Source: Diplosphaera chodatii (lineage: Eukaryota > Chlorophyta > Trebouxiophyceae > Prasiolales > Stichococcaceae). From it: a DNA stretch of 64,000 bases. This document shows, one piece after another, positions 1 to 11,526 of this stretch. The stretch is from positions 1,364,001-1,428,000 of the forward strand of contig JAALGY010000043.1 in the NCBI GenBank assembly GCA_032358165.1. Reading direction: 5' to 3'. The position numbers were made by a program, and so were the translations under genes. Under the pieces are notes generated by a model, which ran no database searches, was not told the DNA's origin, and saw only the letters and a program-made list of their open reading frames with translations. Position 1 is the first letter of the stretch; each line of letters begins with the position of its first letter.

Positions 1-1287
1 AAGCTGGGGCAGGGCGGCATCATCGCCAACCCGAACTGCTCCACCATCATCGCGCTCATGGCGGTCACGCCACTGCACCGCGCCGCCGGCGTCAAGCGCA
101 TGGTGGTGTCCACCTACCAGGTGCGGGTGTGCCCGTCCGTGCCTGCCACCGCGCCTGGCATTCGGTGGCTACTAGCACCTGCAGCCTCGCACCAGAGCGG
201 AACCGGGCTGTGTGGTCAGCAGAGCGGTTTTGCACTGGTGGCAGGCGGCCAGCGGCGCGGGGCAGGCGGCCATGGATGAGCTGGAGCTGCAGACCAAGGA
301 GGTGCTGGAAGGCAAGGAGGTCACCAAGGAGATCTTCCCCTTCCAGGTGCATGCCTGCCCAGCCTTTGGATACCAATCATGATGTTCAACAGAAGGAAAC
401 GGAGGAACAAGCTTGTAACACCCAGCAGGCCTCCTGCAGTTTTCAAGTTTCTTCAGAAGACGTGGATGGCCCGCATGTGTCATCCATGTACATCCATGTA
501 CCTGATCATAAACATGGTGCTGTGGATGCTGCAGTATGCATTCAACCTGTTTTCGCACAACTCGCCGATGACAGACAACGGCTACAATGAGGAGGAGATG
601 AAGATGGTGAAGGAGACGCGCAAGATCCTCAGCGCGCCAGACATGCAGGTGCATCGGCTGTTCGAGCAACTAGACTCGCGGTGTCTCAGCAACCCTGGCT
701 GTCGCAGGATCCCAACTCATGGACTCCTCTGAGAATTCCACCTTTCACAGTCATTTGTTGCTTGCTGACCAGTCGCTTTTCAGCAGGTCACGGCAACGTC
801 CATGTATACCTGCTGTATTGCCTGACGGAGTTGCGATCGTGCCCAACAGATCACGGCGACCTGCATACGCGTGCCGATCATGCGGGCACACGCAGAGTCC
901 ATCAACCTGGAGTTTGAGCGGGACGTCTCCGAGGAGGAGGCGATCGAGGTGCTGAGCAAAGCCGCCGGTGTGTCCATCATCAACGACCGGTCAGCCAACA
1001 GGTGTGCTATTGCCATCATCAGGATGCTGATTAAACGGTGCACCAATTCGCCGGCAGGAAAATGCCGGCAAGGATTGTCGCGAATAGGGTGGCAAATACC
1101 CCATGCACCTGGCTGCAGGTTCCCAACGCCGCTGGACGCGACGATGCAGGACGATGTCTATGTGGGCCGTGTGCGGCGAGACATCTCGCGGTCAGACGCC
1201 CGGGGGCTGGATCTGTTCGTATGTGGCGATCAGATCAAGAAGGGGGCGGCCCTCAACGGAATTCAAATTGCCGAATTGCTGATTTAG
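1..1287 (+). CDS. asd: Aspartate-semialdehyde dehydrogenase, 3' part (5' end outside window)
   Basis: This enzyme reduces aspartyl phosphate to aspartate semialdehyde with NADPH, the branch-point step to lysine, threonine and methionine; in plants and algae it acts in the plastid. Exons read 1-120, 245-346, 535-648, 850-1001 and 1119-1287 and are phase-consistent. Exon 1 holds the catalytic-cysteine motif NPNCST (Cys codon 37-39). The last exons hold [11 protein letters not shown], the region of the active-site histidine, and end GIQIAELLI followed by TAG. The NADP-binding N-terminus lies upstream of the window. The family is about 340-370 residues and roughly 218 are present here. The motif match is strong and no competing family fits. 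A near-copy of the exon 4 edge lies in the preceding intron (see findings). Confidence 0.93.
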
Positions 1288-1921
1288 GGAAATGCCATGT
1301 GAACAGTCTGCTGGTGCAGTCGAGCGAGTTGCCTGTTTGGGCAGTGAACAATGCAGCGAAGACTGCACAATGAGAAGGGCGTCACGCGTCACGCATGGGG
1401 TGCCCGACTGCCTCTCACATGAAAGCTTCAGAGCACAGACAGGACCTTTGACCACGAGCATACTTTTAAGCCATTGAGTGAACTTGTCAGCAGCGACCAT
1501 GCTCGACCAAAGACCGCCAGAGCAGGCCAATCTTTGGCCAGGCCATCCCTTGGCCTGGCCAAAGCCACACCTGAACTAGTACAGGGTGGGGCCCCACAAA
1601 GGGTCGACAACAAGAGCTATTGTGCGGTTCGCCAGCCACAACGTATGTGGTATTCTATGCGAGGCCGGCCGGCACGGTCCGCACAGAAGCTGCACATGAT
1701 TGACCCCACATCGCAGTTGGTATCCGGCAATACTGTGCTGGTTGGCAGCGCGCAGCATCGTGGCGTTCCATGTGCACAGTCAAACTCAGGGTGACCTAAG
1801 GAGATGCTGCATGCCACAGCCAGCGATCGCTCAGATAGTGGCCATTCTTTGAACAACAATATCGTTGTAGCAGATTGCTTCTGCTGACGCTACACGCATC
1901 AAGTTGCTGCTGTCCTGCAAC
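1288..1921. other. Intergenic spacer
   Basis: Stretch between the dehydrogenase stop and the first plausible exon of the phosphatase gene. It presumably holds the 3' UTR of the first gene and the promoter of the second. Only short unbiased ORFs are visible, and I see no RNA gene or repeat. Confidence 0.5.
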
Positions 1922-4900
1922 ATGATATCTCGCATGGGCTTTGCAGCCCAGGCTGCCCACCGAGCAGCAGCCTGCATGGTGACTTTGCCTGCGGCCAGGT
2001 GCCCTAGCCCTCAGCTGACCGCGGTATCGCACCGGCCACACGATGGCGCCGACGTTGGGGTGCCCACCTGCCCGGCGAGGCGCCAGCTGGGCTGCGGCTC
2101 TCGTCGCACCACCCAGGCGCCAGCCTTCCGGGACCATCAGCCGCCGCCGGCCGTCGACGATCCCGCGTCCAGACGCGATGGGGATCCCGGCGCCACGACC
2201 AGTGCTGGAGCTGCCGGCAACGGTGCCAGCACGCACACACCACCGTCCAGCGATGGAGAGGTTGCGGCACTGCGTGCGGAGCTCGACGCGCTGCGGCTGA
2301 CTGTCAACACGCAGGCGGCAGCCGCACAGCAGCAGTTCTCCAGCATCACCTCGCTGGAACGAGAAGTGCATGGCGGCGCTCGCTCCATGAATGGTGAACC
2401 TTTACAGATGCAGACGATTTGAACCGATCTTGCGCAATGATCAGCTTGATTCGTGCTTCAAGGGCGACGTGACAGGTGCTCAACAGGGCGCCGATTCTCT
2501 AACAATGCCATACCACAGGCAGCACGAATGGCGCCATGCCGGCCACCGGGGGCGGCTGGAACCCTCAGATTCGACCATTTGACGCCCAGCGCACAGCGAT
2601 CGGAGATCGCCGCTTTCTTGGCGGCTTTGATGCGCGCTTCCACTCGACGGCCTCGTAAGCTTGTAGCCTGCTCTGCACTACCCAGGCCTGGTGTGCTGCA
2701 AGGCTGCAGACGGCCGTCGGACGCGCTGCTGGTAGTGCAAGCCGTTCGCTCATGTGACGGGTTGTGAATATGCGTGCTACCATGCAGCGGCGCGACGCCG
2801 GAGGACTTCAGGGTGCTGCCGCGCAAGATCATCCTGGTCCGACATGCAGGTGCGCCGAAGACCTGCTCTATGTACCGATGTCGACATGTTCACGAGCTGA
2901 GCTGCTTTGCATGCTTCTGATCGACAGACTGCACCGTCCTGTCACGTCATTGCAGAGTCTGAAGGCAACGTAGACAACTACGCTTACACCTACGTCCCCG
3001 ACATGAAGGTCCCACTGGTACGCCAGTCATGGCTGGCGTCAGAGCTCACATGATTCAAACCTTGTGGCCACGCATGAAATGGGCTTAGGCGCCAGCGGCC
3101 CCACCCTCAGCCTGGTGCAAATCATTTCATGCAACGCTCTGCGTCTGACAAACTCCAACATGCTGTGGGTGCAGACAGAGCGGGGCAAGCTTCAGGCGCG
3201 GGCGGCGGGCAAGAAGATCAGGACACTCATGGAGGGGGACAGGGCGCCGTACAGCCTGTTCTTCTACACCTCGCCGTACAAGCGGTCCAAGCAGACGCAT
3301 GAGGAGATCTGCAGCGCGTTTGACCACAAGCACCTGGTCGGCAGCCAAGAGGAGGTCCAGCTCCGCGAGCAGGTGCCAAGTCTAGCTTCCCCAGCCTCCT
3401 TGGACAGCAGCATTCTGCAGGACTGCAAGACATCCCTCAGTCAAGTGTCATTGTACAGGACGGGCACAGTTCTCCTGACAGCTGCCTATGATTGCCAGTT
3501 GCGAAAGCCAGTGACTCAACTCTCTTGCCCCTCCTGTCGGCAGGACTTCGGCAACTTCCAGGACATGGAGGGCAAGGAGCGGGAAAAGACGGAGAGGCTG
3601 CGCTTTGGCCGCTTCTTCTACCGCTTCCCCAACGGCGAGTCCGGCGCAGGTGGGCTACCACCCGAATCCTCTGATGTCATGCAGCACGGACGTGATGACA
3701 TCTGGTTTCCTGGCAGCAAGCAGGAAGTGTGCAGGCCCTGCTGCTCTGACTCTGACAGCACACGCATGCCCGCTGCAGATGTGTATGACCGCATGACGAT
3801 ATTCGAGGACCACCTGGTGCGGGACATCAACGCGGGGCGCTTCAGCAAGAACACCTCGCTGGTGCTGGTCACCCACGGCCTGGCCCTGCGCATCTTCCTC
3901 ATGCGCTGGTTCCACTGGACGGTCGATCAGGTGGGCGACGCAACCCGCCTGTTGCTGCTGTGGCCATGTTCCTCTGCCACGCTGTGGTTGTTTGTGTGCG
4001 TCCGGAATGACAAGCAGCAGCGGCTGCGATGTACATGAAGAGCTGCTTGTACAGCCGTGTCCTGTTGGACAGCATCCCCTGATGTTGTCCTGTTCTACCT
4101 GCAGTTCCTGGAGGTGTACAACCCACCCAATGCTGAGGTAAGCTGCATGCCACCATGTGAACGCCCCAGCCAGGCATGCATGATGTGGAGTGTTGTAGGG
4201 CTTGTGCCAAGCACTGTGTGTCAGTCCTGCTGAACCATGTGCAGCAACTGGGCAACACAGTGAAGTCTTGCGTCCACCTGTGCACTGCAGCCGCTAGTGC
4301 TGGAGCGGGTTCCGGAGGACACAGAGGCGCGGCAGGGCGGGCCTGCCAGCTGGATCCACACAAAGGTGACGCCTCACGACTCCGTAAGAGCGTCCCCGCA
4401 CACTGAGACGCTCAATACATGTCATGGGGATGGCCGTCACGCGGGGGTTAGGGACATCAGCAAGCAGCGTGCAGCAGCTTACCATCTTGGCTGCCACCGC
4501 AGCATCGGGCTGTCTTAGAAGTAGGCTGTTTTAGAATCAACTCGCCTGCTTCTGCAGCCAGAGCTGTACTGTTGACTTGCGGATAGTTGCAGCAGCAACT
4601 CAAGTGTCTAGCGTCGGTGGTGAATCAGCCGCGCAGCACCGTTTCTGGGCTCCCCAAAGCCACTCACGCGCCTGTACCGCTGCCGCGCAGGCGCTGTACC
4701 GTGTGAGTGACTCCACCCTGGGCCTGCTGCGCGGCTGCGCCCCCTGCATGGCAGCGCAGCCCGTCGGCACGCTGCGGCCCGATCAGAGCGAAGAGGCGCA
4801 CTACCCCGGGGCTGCGTTCGAGCCCCGCCAGCCCGGCCTGGAATTGCTGCTGCGCTCCCCGGCAGCGCAGCAGCCCTCGCTGGCCACGCGCGGCGCCGAC

Positions 4901-5356
4901 GAGAGCGACGTCATGCAGCCGCCCCGCTCGGCGGCGGGCGCGCAGGTCATGCCGCCTACCGGGCCGAGGCCCCCGGCGTGGGGCGACGACCGGGAGCACT
5001 CGCACGCGGGCGGCCGGGGGCCCGCCGCCTGGGGCACCCACCCCGAGGACGGCACAGATGACGTCGCCGAGGGGCCGAGCAACGGTGCTGGCTCGGATCC
5101 CGACTCGGAGGGTCCCGAGGACCACCCCTCGGTCAGCGACCTGCACTCCGCGCGGGAACTGGACCCGCCCGAGCTGTGGGTCCGCTCGGAGCGGCGTGAC
5201 GGCACCGGGTCTCAGCAGCAGCAGAGCCCCGAGCAGCCGCCAGCGGGGCAGGGGGCTGGTAGCGGGCAGGAGTCCGGGGAGGGTGGGGGGAGGGGCGTCC
5301 ATAGTAGTGTCGTTGCTGCCCCGCGCAGGACATATCATACCTCTCGGAGCGGCTGA
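1922..5356 (+). CDS. Histidine-phosphatase-superfamily protein, AT74/phosphoglycerate-mutase-like
   Basis: Predicted phosphohydrolase of the histidine phosphatase clan, resembling plant AT74-type proteins; its substrate cannot be told from sequence. Exons read 1922-2393, 2519-2654, 2788-2849, 2956-3017, 3175-3372, 3544-3649, 3779-3930, 4105-4137, 4291-4365 and 4691-5356, all phase-consistent, giving about 653 residues. The core starts PRKIILVRHAESEGN; the catalytic loop is RHA where RHG is usual. It continues through KVPLTERGK-like text, YTSPYKRSKQT, DFGNFQ, FYRFPNGES and VTHGLALRIFLMRWFHW, which carries the second catalytic histidine. About 150 residues precede the core, including a heptad-like run (VAALRAELDALRLTVNTQ), and about 220 disordered residues rich in Pro, Ser, Gly and Glu follow it. 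The core is secure; the start ATG and the exact 3' end are inferred. Confidence 0.82.
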
Positions 5357-5710
5357 TGGTTCTGGCTCTCACTTTTGAGATATATGGCACCAGGCCAGCA
5401 CTTTGGCTACACACGGGCACTTGTTATTGCCAGATTAGGCCAGGACGACCTTGCATGGCATGTATAACCATAATAAGAGTGCCTTGAAAGCTTGCCAATG
5501 AGATGAATGTTCATGTGCAAACCTTCCAACCGGCAGGCGCTGTACAAGCTGTCATCAGACAGCCGGAGCGTGGTGCGCGGCTGCACAGAGGAGATGTGCG
5601 AGACCAGCTGCCCAGCAATCGACATCACTGGCGCCTGCGAGGTGATGCTGGCGGTGGCATTCGCCGTGTCGCTTGCGTTGGCAGGCGCCCAGCCCACTGC
5701 ATGGGCATGA
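5328..5710 (+). CDS. Candidate 3' exons (alternative C-terminus of the AT74-like gene or a separate small gene)
   Basis: Two strongly G/C-third-position stretches follow AG acceptors downstream of the phosphatase stop: about 5328-5357 (DISYLSERLM) and 5537-5710 (starting ALYKLSSDSRSVVRG, ending in TGA). The second is cysteine-rich, then hydrophobic (CEVMLAVAFAVSLALAGAQ), so it could be a C-terminal membrane segment. Its first residues resemble ALYRVSDST at the start of the phosphatase's last exon (4691). They could be joined by an unrecognised donor inside the 4691-5356 exon, or form their own gene. The function is unknown. Confidence 0.35.
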
Positions 5711-6193
5711 GGCTGCGCACCAACCAGGATTGAGTCTTACTGCCAAACCTCAGGATTGGAACCTCCCGAACCCCAGATCCACTATTGCTACCTGATCAAG
5801 TTGCAGGACGTTTGCAGAGCCGAACTGCACTGATGCACTGCTGCCATTGTTGCAGCTTCCTGTGTAGATGCTGAGCGCTCAGCTGTAACACCATTGGTTT
5901 GCCATGTGTAGACAGTGTCATGGGCACGGCTCAGCTTTTCAGTCGGTAGATCAGAGAAGGACAACTTGCCACCGTGTATATTGTTTGACAACCAACAAGC
6001 AAGGAGATGTGAGGGCCAGGGCGACTCAAGAACGCATGTGCCATTACTGGCCAGAGTTGGCATCCGGCGATGCAGCAACGATTGATGCAGATGTCAATCA
6101 CTCACTCATGCATCAGACCACGCACAGAACGCGTCAATTGCGCTCCGCTGCCTCCTCGACAGTCATGCAGCAGGACTGAAGTCCACTGTCGCA
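5711..6193. other. Intergenic spacer between convergent genes
   Basis: Spacer between a plus-strand and a minus-strand 3' end, so it should hold two 3' UTRs. No coding bias, repeat or RNA gene is evident. Confidence 0.5.
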
Positions 6194-8384
6194 TCAAGGC
6201 ATCGGTGCTTCTGGCTCAGGCTCGAAGTCTTCGGGGAATGCCTCCAACAGCGCAGCCTGTGTCTCGCTCAAGTCGCTCTGCGACAGCCCAGGGAACTCTG
6301 GCTCCTGAAACGCCACACAATCAAAGCCTTTGCAAAGCTTCTGTGAGCGCATGCAGATGCGATGCTTTTGCACATGCGTACACCTACAGGCAAGCATGCA
6401 TAGTTCACTGCATGTCAACGCTGCAGGCGGTCACCTCGCTGGCAGTGCTCGTCTCAAAGTCATTCTCATCTGCGTCTTCGGCATCGCCCGCGTCCTCGTC
6501 ATCGTAGGCCGCCGCTGCATATGTTGCCTGCTCTGGCGGCTTGGCACCGATGAGATCCTGTCGCATGCAGATCAGCAACCAGTCGGACCAGCACTAAGAG
6601 CAGGGCAAATCGACACTTCTGCGTGATGCGATGTCGAGTCACGCTTGGCAGGCGCAGTCGAGCAAAGCTTCCAGCTTGCAGTAAACAGCAGAGCAAATGG
6701 TTGCATGCTGATGCCCAATGCACATGCAGCAGCAGCAGCCAAAGGAGAAGATTCGGGGGGGACGCACATCAAGGAAGGCCTCGATGGTCTGCTGCGTCTC
6801 CGCGCCCGGCAGGATGTCGTCCAGCGGCCGCTCCAGCGAGCTGCTGCCCAGCTGCTGCTTGGCCGCCTGCTGCCCATGTGAACACTGGTCAGGCGACCCG
6901 CGAAACACGGTCATTGCTGCTGCGTGCTGTCTGTCACTGCTCGAGGAGCAGTTCGCACATGTTCCGTTGGATGTGGCACATGTGGAAGGTGGGCACTTCG
7001 TGGACGATTCGCGGCACGCACCGCTGTCTGGGGGGCGGAGCCCTCGCCGGCGCGCTGCTGCACCATCTGCTGCTCCAGGATGAAGTGGGCGCGCACCCAG
7101 GCCGGCACCGCGTCCTGCCCATCGTGCGTGTAGTAGTCGTGCTGCGACAGCTCCTCCATGATGTCACCCAGCCGCAGCGCCATGTCGTACCTGGGATGGC
7201 AGCAGTCATGAGCTTGCAGGCAAAGTCATCTGCGTAGACGCAGGAACAGCGTGCCCGATCAAAGTCACCCTGCAAACGCAAGGACCACGGGCATGCATGC
7301 ACAGCCATCTGCAGAAGAACCAGGACCAGCGTGCCCCAACCACATCACCTTGAACTGTGTGTGCACTGCAGCACGCAGGGACAAGGGATGACGTGTGCGA
7401 TGCGCCTGCAAGCCACAAATTCCGCAGTCCCACCTGCTGGAGGCGTTGGCCATCTGGTCGTGGTGCAGCTTCATGGCGTTCTCCTGCGCCTGCTCGATCT
7501 CCCACTCCATCCGTGCCTCCTGGTCCCCCAGCCGCTAAAATACACAAAGACAGCGCAGTGAGGTTGTGGCCAGTTCTGCACCTTGTCGGTAACACTACCG
7601 CACTCCACCAGGTACTTGTGCTGAGGCTCACCAAGATACACAGGACCGCACTGTGTCTGTAGGAGGTTGATGATCAGTAGTCAGTATCAGACAGCTTACA
7701 TCACACCTGCAGCTCCTGCTGCCGCAACTCCGGCGGCAGCTGCGCCAGGTGCGCTTCCAGGGTGTCGGAGTCCATGTACATGTCGCCCGAGTCGCGGCTG
7801 TAGCTGTCCGTGTTCAGCAGGTCGTTGGAGTTCAGCAGGTCGTTGTACGCGTCCTGCATGCGTGCGTCAGGGCCACGGCCGCCCGGGCCGCCGCCGTAGC
7901 CCCACCCTTGGGCGGTCCCCATCCCGTATGGCTGATCTGTGAGGACAGCACCATGTGCACCTCAGGCGCCTGTTTGAACCATGCCGGTGGAGGCTTTGCA
8001 GCACATCGAGGGCGGGGAGCGTTGTGAGGGTGCAGGGGCCCGCCAATGAGCAGCGGCGCTCATCGGCTGCCTGAGCGGACGGTGTCCGACCAGGAGCGCC
8101 ACTGCACCCGCGCATGGTGCCATGCATTTTGTGCCAGGGATGTAACGGTAGTTTCGCGACTGACGAGCGCGAGCAACCTGACTTTCCCTGACGCACAAAC
8201 TGAAGGGTGAGGCAGTGCAGGAGCCCCATTGCCAACCAGAATGCAGCGCACCAGGTGCCAGCAGGTCGTCGGAGCCGGCTGGATCCGGCATCATCCGTGC
8301 CAGGTCGCGCACCAGCTCGGGGTTCACATTGTTGCCGCTGGCCTGCAGAAGCGCGAGCAGGTTTGCTGGGCATGGTCCAGCGCA
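6194..8384 (-). CDS. Unrecognised seven-exon protein gene (acidic C-terminus)
   Basis: I do not recognise the family. Minus-strand exons, in coding order, read 8384-8252, 7936-7707, 7534-7434, 7190-7022, 6869-6768, 6557-6435 and 6304-6194. They are phase-consistent with canonical GT-AG borders and strong G/C third-position bias. The protein runs through NNVNPELVRDLARMMPDPAG, a Gly-rich patch, a helical part (RLGDQEARMEWEIEQAQENA), DIMEELSQHDYYTHDGQDAV with PAWVRAHFILEQQMVQQ, DDILPGAETQQTIEAFLD and a very acidic stretch, ending EDFEPEPEAPMP and TGA. No signal peptide or membrane segment is seen. The first exon may not contain the start; further 5' exons could lie between 8385 and about 8760, for example an ATG-led minus-strand piece near 8740. 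Confidence 0.7.
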
Positions 8385-8870
8385 CTGTGCAGTCGTTGCC
8401 GCAACAAATGGTAACTTCACAGATAGTCGCTGGCTGTATGGACGACACCCACCTGGGCAATTAACGACCGGCTCCCGGATGCGTTTGCTAGATGCTGCTG
8501 TGCCCTCAGCTCGCTTGTGCCCCTGCAAGCGTGTCGGGGGAGGGCGGCTAAGTGCCGTAGGCCATGCATCGTTCTGCTTCCTCGGTACAATGCAATGGCA
8601 GCTCAAGCAGGCAAAAAGGTACAGCCCGCGCCCACCTGTGCAAGTTGTTGCATGGCGCGAATGCCCTGAGGCTGACCAGGGGCCGGATGCACAACATACC
8701 CAGGTGCAATGCCCCACCTTCACAGTGCACACGCGACATGGCAGAAGGAGGCGTCGATAATTGACGGTGAGTGATGCAAGCTTGATTCAGAGGTTCAGAG
8801 CGGTGGAACAGTGGCTGAGCATTGACTTCTTGACTTGCCGTCAGCAGGTCGAGGAGGCAGCTGGAAGCAG
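8385..8870. other. Region with unresolved 5' ends
   Basis: Lies between the first recognisable exon of the minus-strand gene and a weak plus-strand candidate. It probably contains missing 5' exons or promoters for either, but no exon could be defined with confidence. Confidence 0.4.
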
Positions 8871-9270
8871 GTCGGCTGGGCTGGCACGTGGGCAGATTCT
8901 TGGTTGGCCCGCTTTGGCCGCTTTGCAGGGCGAACGCACCGCCGGACCACCACATTGACCCCAGATCGAGCGGCCTACAATACATTGGTGCACGATGTCC
9001 AAGGTGCATGGCGCGTCGTAGGTTGCACGGCAGGTTGTTGAAGTAAACAGTTACCAACCGCTGGTGAACGGTGCAGCCAGTTCACCAGGGGCCTCTGCGC
9101 TTCCGTGCAGCTTGCGCGTACAGGTGAGGCATCGTCGTGTGATCCACGCGATCGTGGCACATCACATGCACAGGGACATTGCGCACAGGCACGAGATGGC
9201 TCGGCTGTACTACAAGGCTGCCATACAGGCCGTCGCTGTAGTCGGGGCCATTTACATGGTTCAACATTAG
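8871..9270 (+). CDS. Weak candidate gene, two exons, unknown function
   Basis: A plus-strand stretch after an AG at 8870 reads GWAGTWADSWLARFGRF and onward with few rare codons. A second stretch after CAG at 9123 reads VRHRRVIHAIVAHHMHRDIA, ending AAIQAVAVVGAIYMVQH with TAG at 9268-9270. The latter has clear G/C third-position bias in this frame only. The intron donor between them is ambiguous (8995-9010), and no start codon was identified. The C-terminal end is hydrophobic enough for a membrane helix. The family is unknown; this may be a fragment of a larger gene. Confidence 0.3.
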
Positions 9271-9749
9271 CAAACGCTGGGTGGGCTTCTGCTTTCTTTG
9301 CATCACGGAAGCCGCAACGACTGAATGAACGACCCGCATCTACTGCAGACCTCCATGAGTGGCCCATCAATGCTTGCCAGGCAGCCTGCGGCTCTTACCA
9401 ACCGTCGGGGTGAGCACCATGCCCTGTTCATACGTACTACAACATGTTAGTTGCCCCTTTTGTTGTCTCCTCTCACTGAACTCCGCGCACATGCTGGCGC
9501 CAGCTGCAGCGTCTTAGAGCGGCGCAGGAACCTGACATGATTAGTTCCAGCTCACGCAGATGGGCCGGGACCCAAGCGCTCCGCGCGTGCATACGACAAC
9601 CCGAGCACGAAGCTGAGGTGCGTTTGCTTTTAACAGTGCATTTTGCAAACGAGGCAGACACATGTTTGTTTCCTGCCTCACCTGCGCATGTGCCGATGGA
9701 TTGCGTGTCGAACTGATGTGTATCCTGATGCAGTCCGTGCCGCACAGCG
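9271..9749. other. Spacer or intron, nothing definite
   Basis: No frame shows sustained coding bias and no repeat or RNA gene is visible. It should hold the promoter of the acidic-protein gene starting near 9750. Confidence 0.4.
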
Positions 9750-11526
9750 ATGCGGTGGATCGGCAGCGGGCTGGTGCTGGCGTTCGTTGCGCTGCTGGCA
9801 TTGCACGTGACCAGCGAGCCTGGCACATCAATTGTGTCCAAAACCTTTGCTGCTCAGCAGCACTTTGTTTCGTCTGACCAGGCGAGCCCTTCCATCTGTC
9901 GTCAATGTGACTGCTGCTCCCGGCCATTAACATGCCTGCCTGCGTGCTGGATGAAAGATGTGCTGATCCTGCAAGGTCTGGTTCACAGGTTGTGTGCCAA
10001 TGATGCAGGGGGGCCCACTGCCAGATGGTAGCGACAACGCCGAGCAGTCCTCCGTACTGGCGAATCTGCTGAAATCTGCCAGGTGAGCCTTCGATGAGAT
10101 TATGACGCACCAGTAGCTGCTCTGGACGCAGAGTGATATCACGTTAAGCACTTGCGGTTAAGTCCAGATGTTCTCATCCAGGTGGCGAAAGGACTTGTGG
10201 CCTGGCAGTGCCTCGGTTGACACGGATGAGACATCCCCGGAGAGCGGCGCTGAGGACAACAGCGGCTCTAAGCCCGATGAGCCTACAGACGCCATGGCTG
10301 AGCCGCAGCCCGCCGGCGATCAGCCGGCAGATGGCGGCGCAGAAGTTGCCAGCTCTGGCGAGGCGGCCACTGCCGAGGAGCAGCCCGCAGCGGAGGCTGG
10401 CGCCACTGAAGGCTCTGGCGAAGCTGCGGCCGCAGAGAGTGCACCGGCCTCGGACGAGCAGCCAGTTGTACAGGAGGCCGCTGCCGAGTCTGATGCAGCC
10501 GTTGCTGAGAGTCAACCGGCTGCGGAGGAGCAGCCAGCTGGAGAGGCGGCCAAGGATGCTGAGAGCACCGAGGATGCGGACACCACAAGCAAGGAGCAGC
10601 CGGCTGAGGGCAGCGAGCCGATGGCTGAGGGCACGGAAGGCGCTGCTGAGCAGCAAGCTGACAAGGAAGAGACTGCCGCTGCCGCTGACAGCTCCGGCGC
10701 GCAGCCAGCTGCTGAGGGCGACCCCGCAGCTGCAGAGGGCGCAGATCAGCAGCCGGCGTCCGAGGCTGCTGCTGACGGTGGTCAGCAGCCAGACACTGAG
10801 GCCGATGCCGCGAATGCCGAGGATGCTGAAGCTGCCAAGCAGCCAGCAGTCGAGGGAGACGCTGCAGCAGCTGAGGAGACAGAGCCGACCAGCGAGCAGC
10901 CAGCAGCAGCAGCTGCGGACCAGGGCGAAGCAGCTGAGGCGGCAGAGGGTGTACAGCCGCAACCGGCGCAAGAGACCGATACTGAGGGCGGTGGCCAGGA
11001 CGTTGCCGCCGCAGATGCTGCTGAGAGCAACCCCGCTGATGGCGCTGGCGATGCCAATGCTGCTGACGGCGCAGAGGCTGCCAACGCTGAGGATGCTGAC
11101 AATGGTGGTGATTCAGCAGAGGCGTCTGGCGAGGCGCTTGCAGATGGACAGGCCGCTCCCGAGGGTGAGGCGGCCGCTGCTGCGTCAGATGCCGAACCCG
11201 CGGCGGAGGCGAGTCAGGAGGGGTCCAGCGGCTCTGTGGATGGTGCCGGCGATGCACAGCCTGCTGAGGGTGCGTCTGAGGGAGACAGTAGTGTCGAGCA
11301 ACCAGCCGGCGACAGCAATGCGGCTACGCCGGAGGGGGCTGATGGTTCCTCAGCACAGGCTGATGACAGCACCAACAAGGACGAAGGGAATGCTGCCGGG
11401 GACGCTGCTGAGCAGCAGCCTGAGGCAGGCGAGGGTGAGGCCACTACAGGGGATGCTGACGGTGCAGTGGCAGCAGTGGAAGGTAGCGGAGACAGTTCAG
11501 AGGCACAAAAGGACTCCGAGCAGTGA
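9750..11526 (+). CDS. Acidic Ala/Glu/Gln/Pro-rich low-complexity protein with N-terminal signal sequence
   Basis: The family is not recognised. The tentative model is 9750-9833, 10009-10082 and 10182-11526, phase-consistent and about 500 residues. The first exon encodes MRWIGSGLVLAFVALLALHV, a typical secretory signal or membrane anchor. The second reads GGPLPDGSDNAEQSSVLANL, and the third opens WRKDLWPGSASVDTDE. The remaining about 430 residues are almost entirely Ala, Glu, Asp, Gln, Pro, Gly and Ser, with recurring EQPAAE-, EQPAGE- and DGAE-like units and no cysteine, which implies an extended, strongly acidic chain. The likely location is the secretory pathway, wall or a membrane surface. 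The donor after 9833 is a choice among several; the last two exons are secure. Other long ORFs over this region in other frames reflect composition. Confidence 0.65.
10300..11500 (+). repeat. Degenerate acidic coding repeat (Ala-Glu-Gln-Pro-rich)
   Basis: Within the last exon of the acidic protein, short units based on GAG/CAG/CCN/GCN codons recur (EQPAAE, EQPAGE, EQPAEG, SEQPAA). The units vary in length and spacing, so it is a degenerate low-complexity expansion and not a clean minisatellite. Confidence 0.6.

Noticed and set aside
4664..5338. 224-residue minus-strand and 223-residue second plus-frame ORFs over the last phosphatase exon
   Set aside because: Shadows of a GC-rich coding exon whose own frame follows in phase from the preceding exon.
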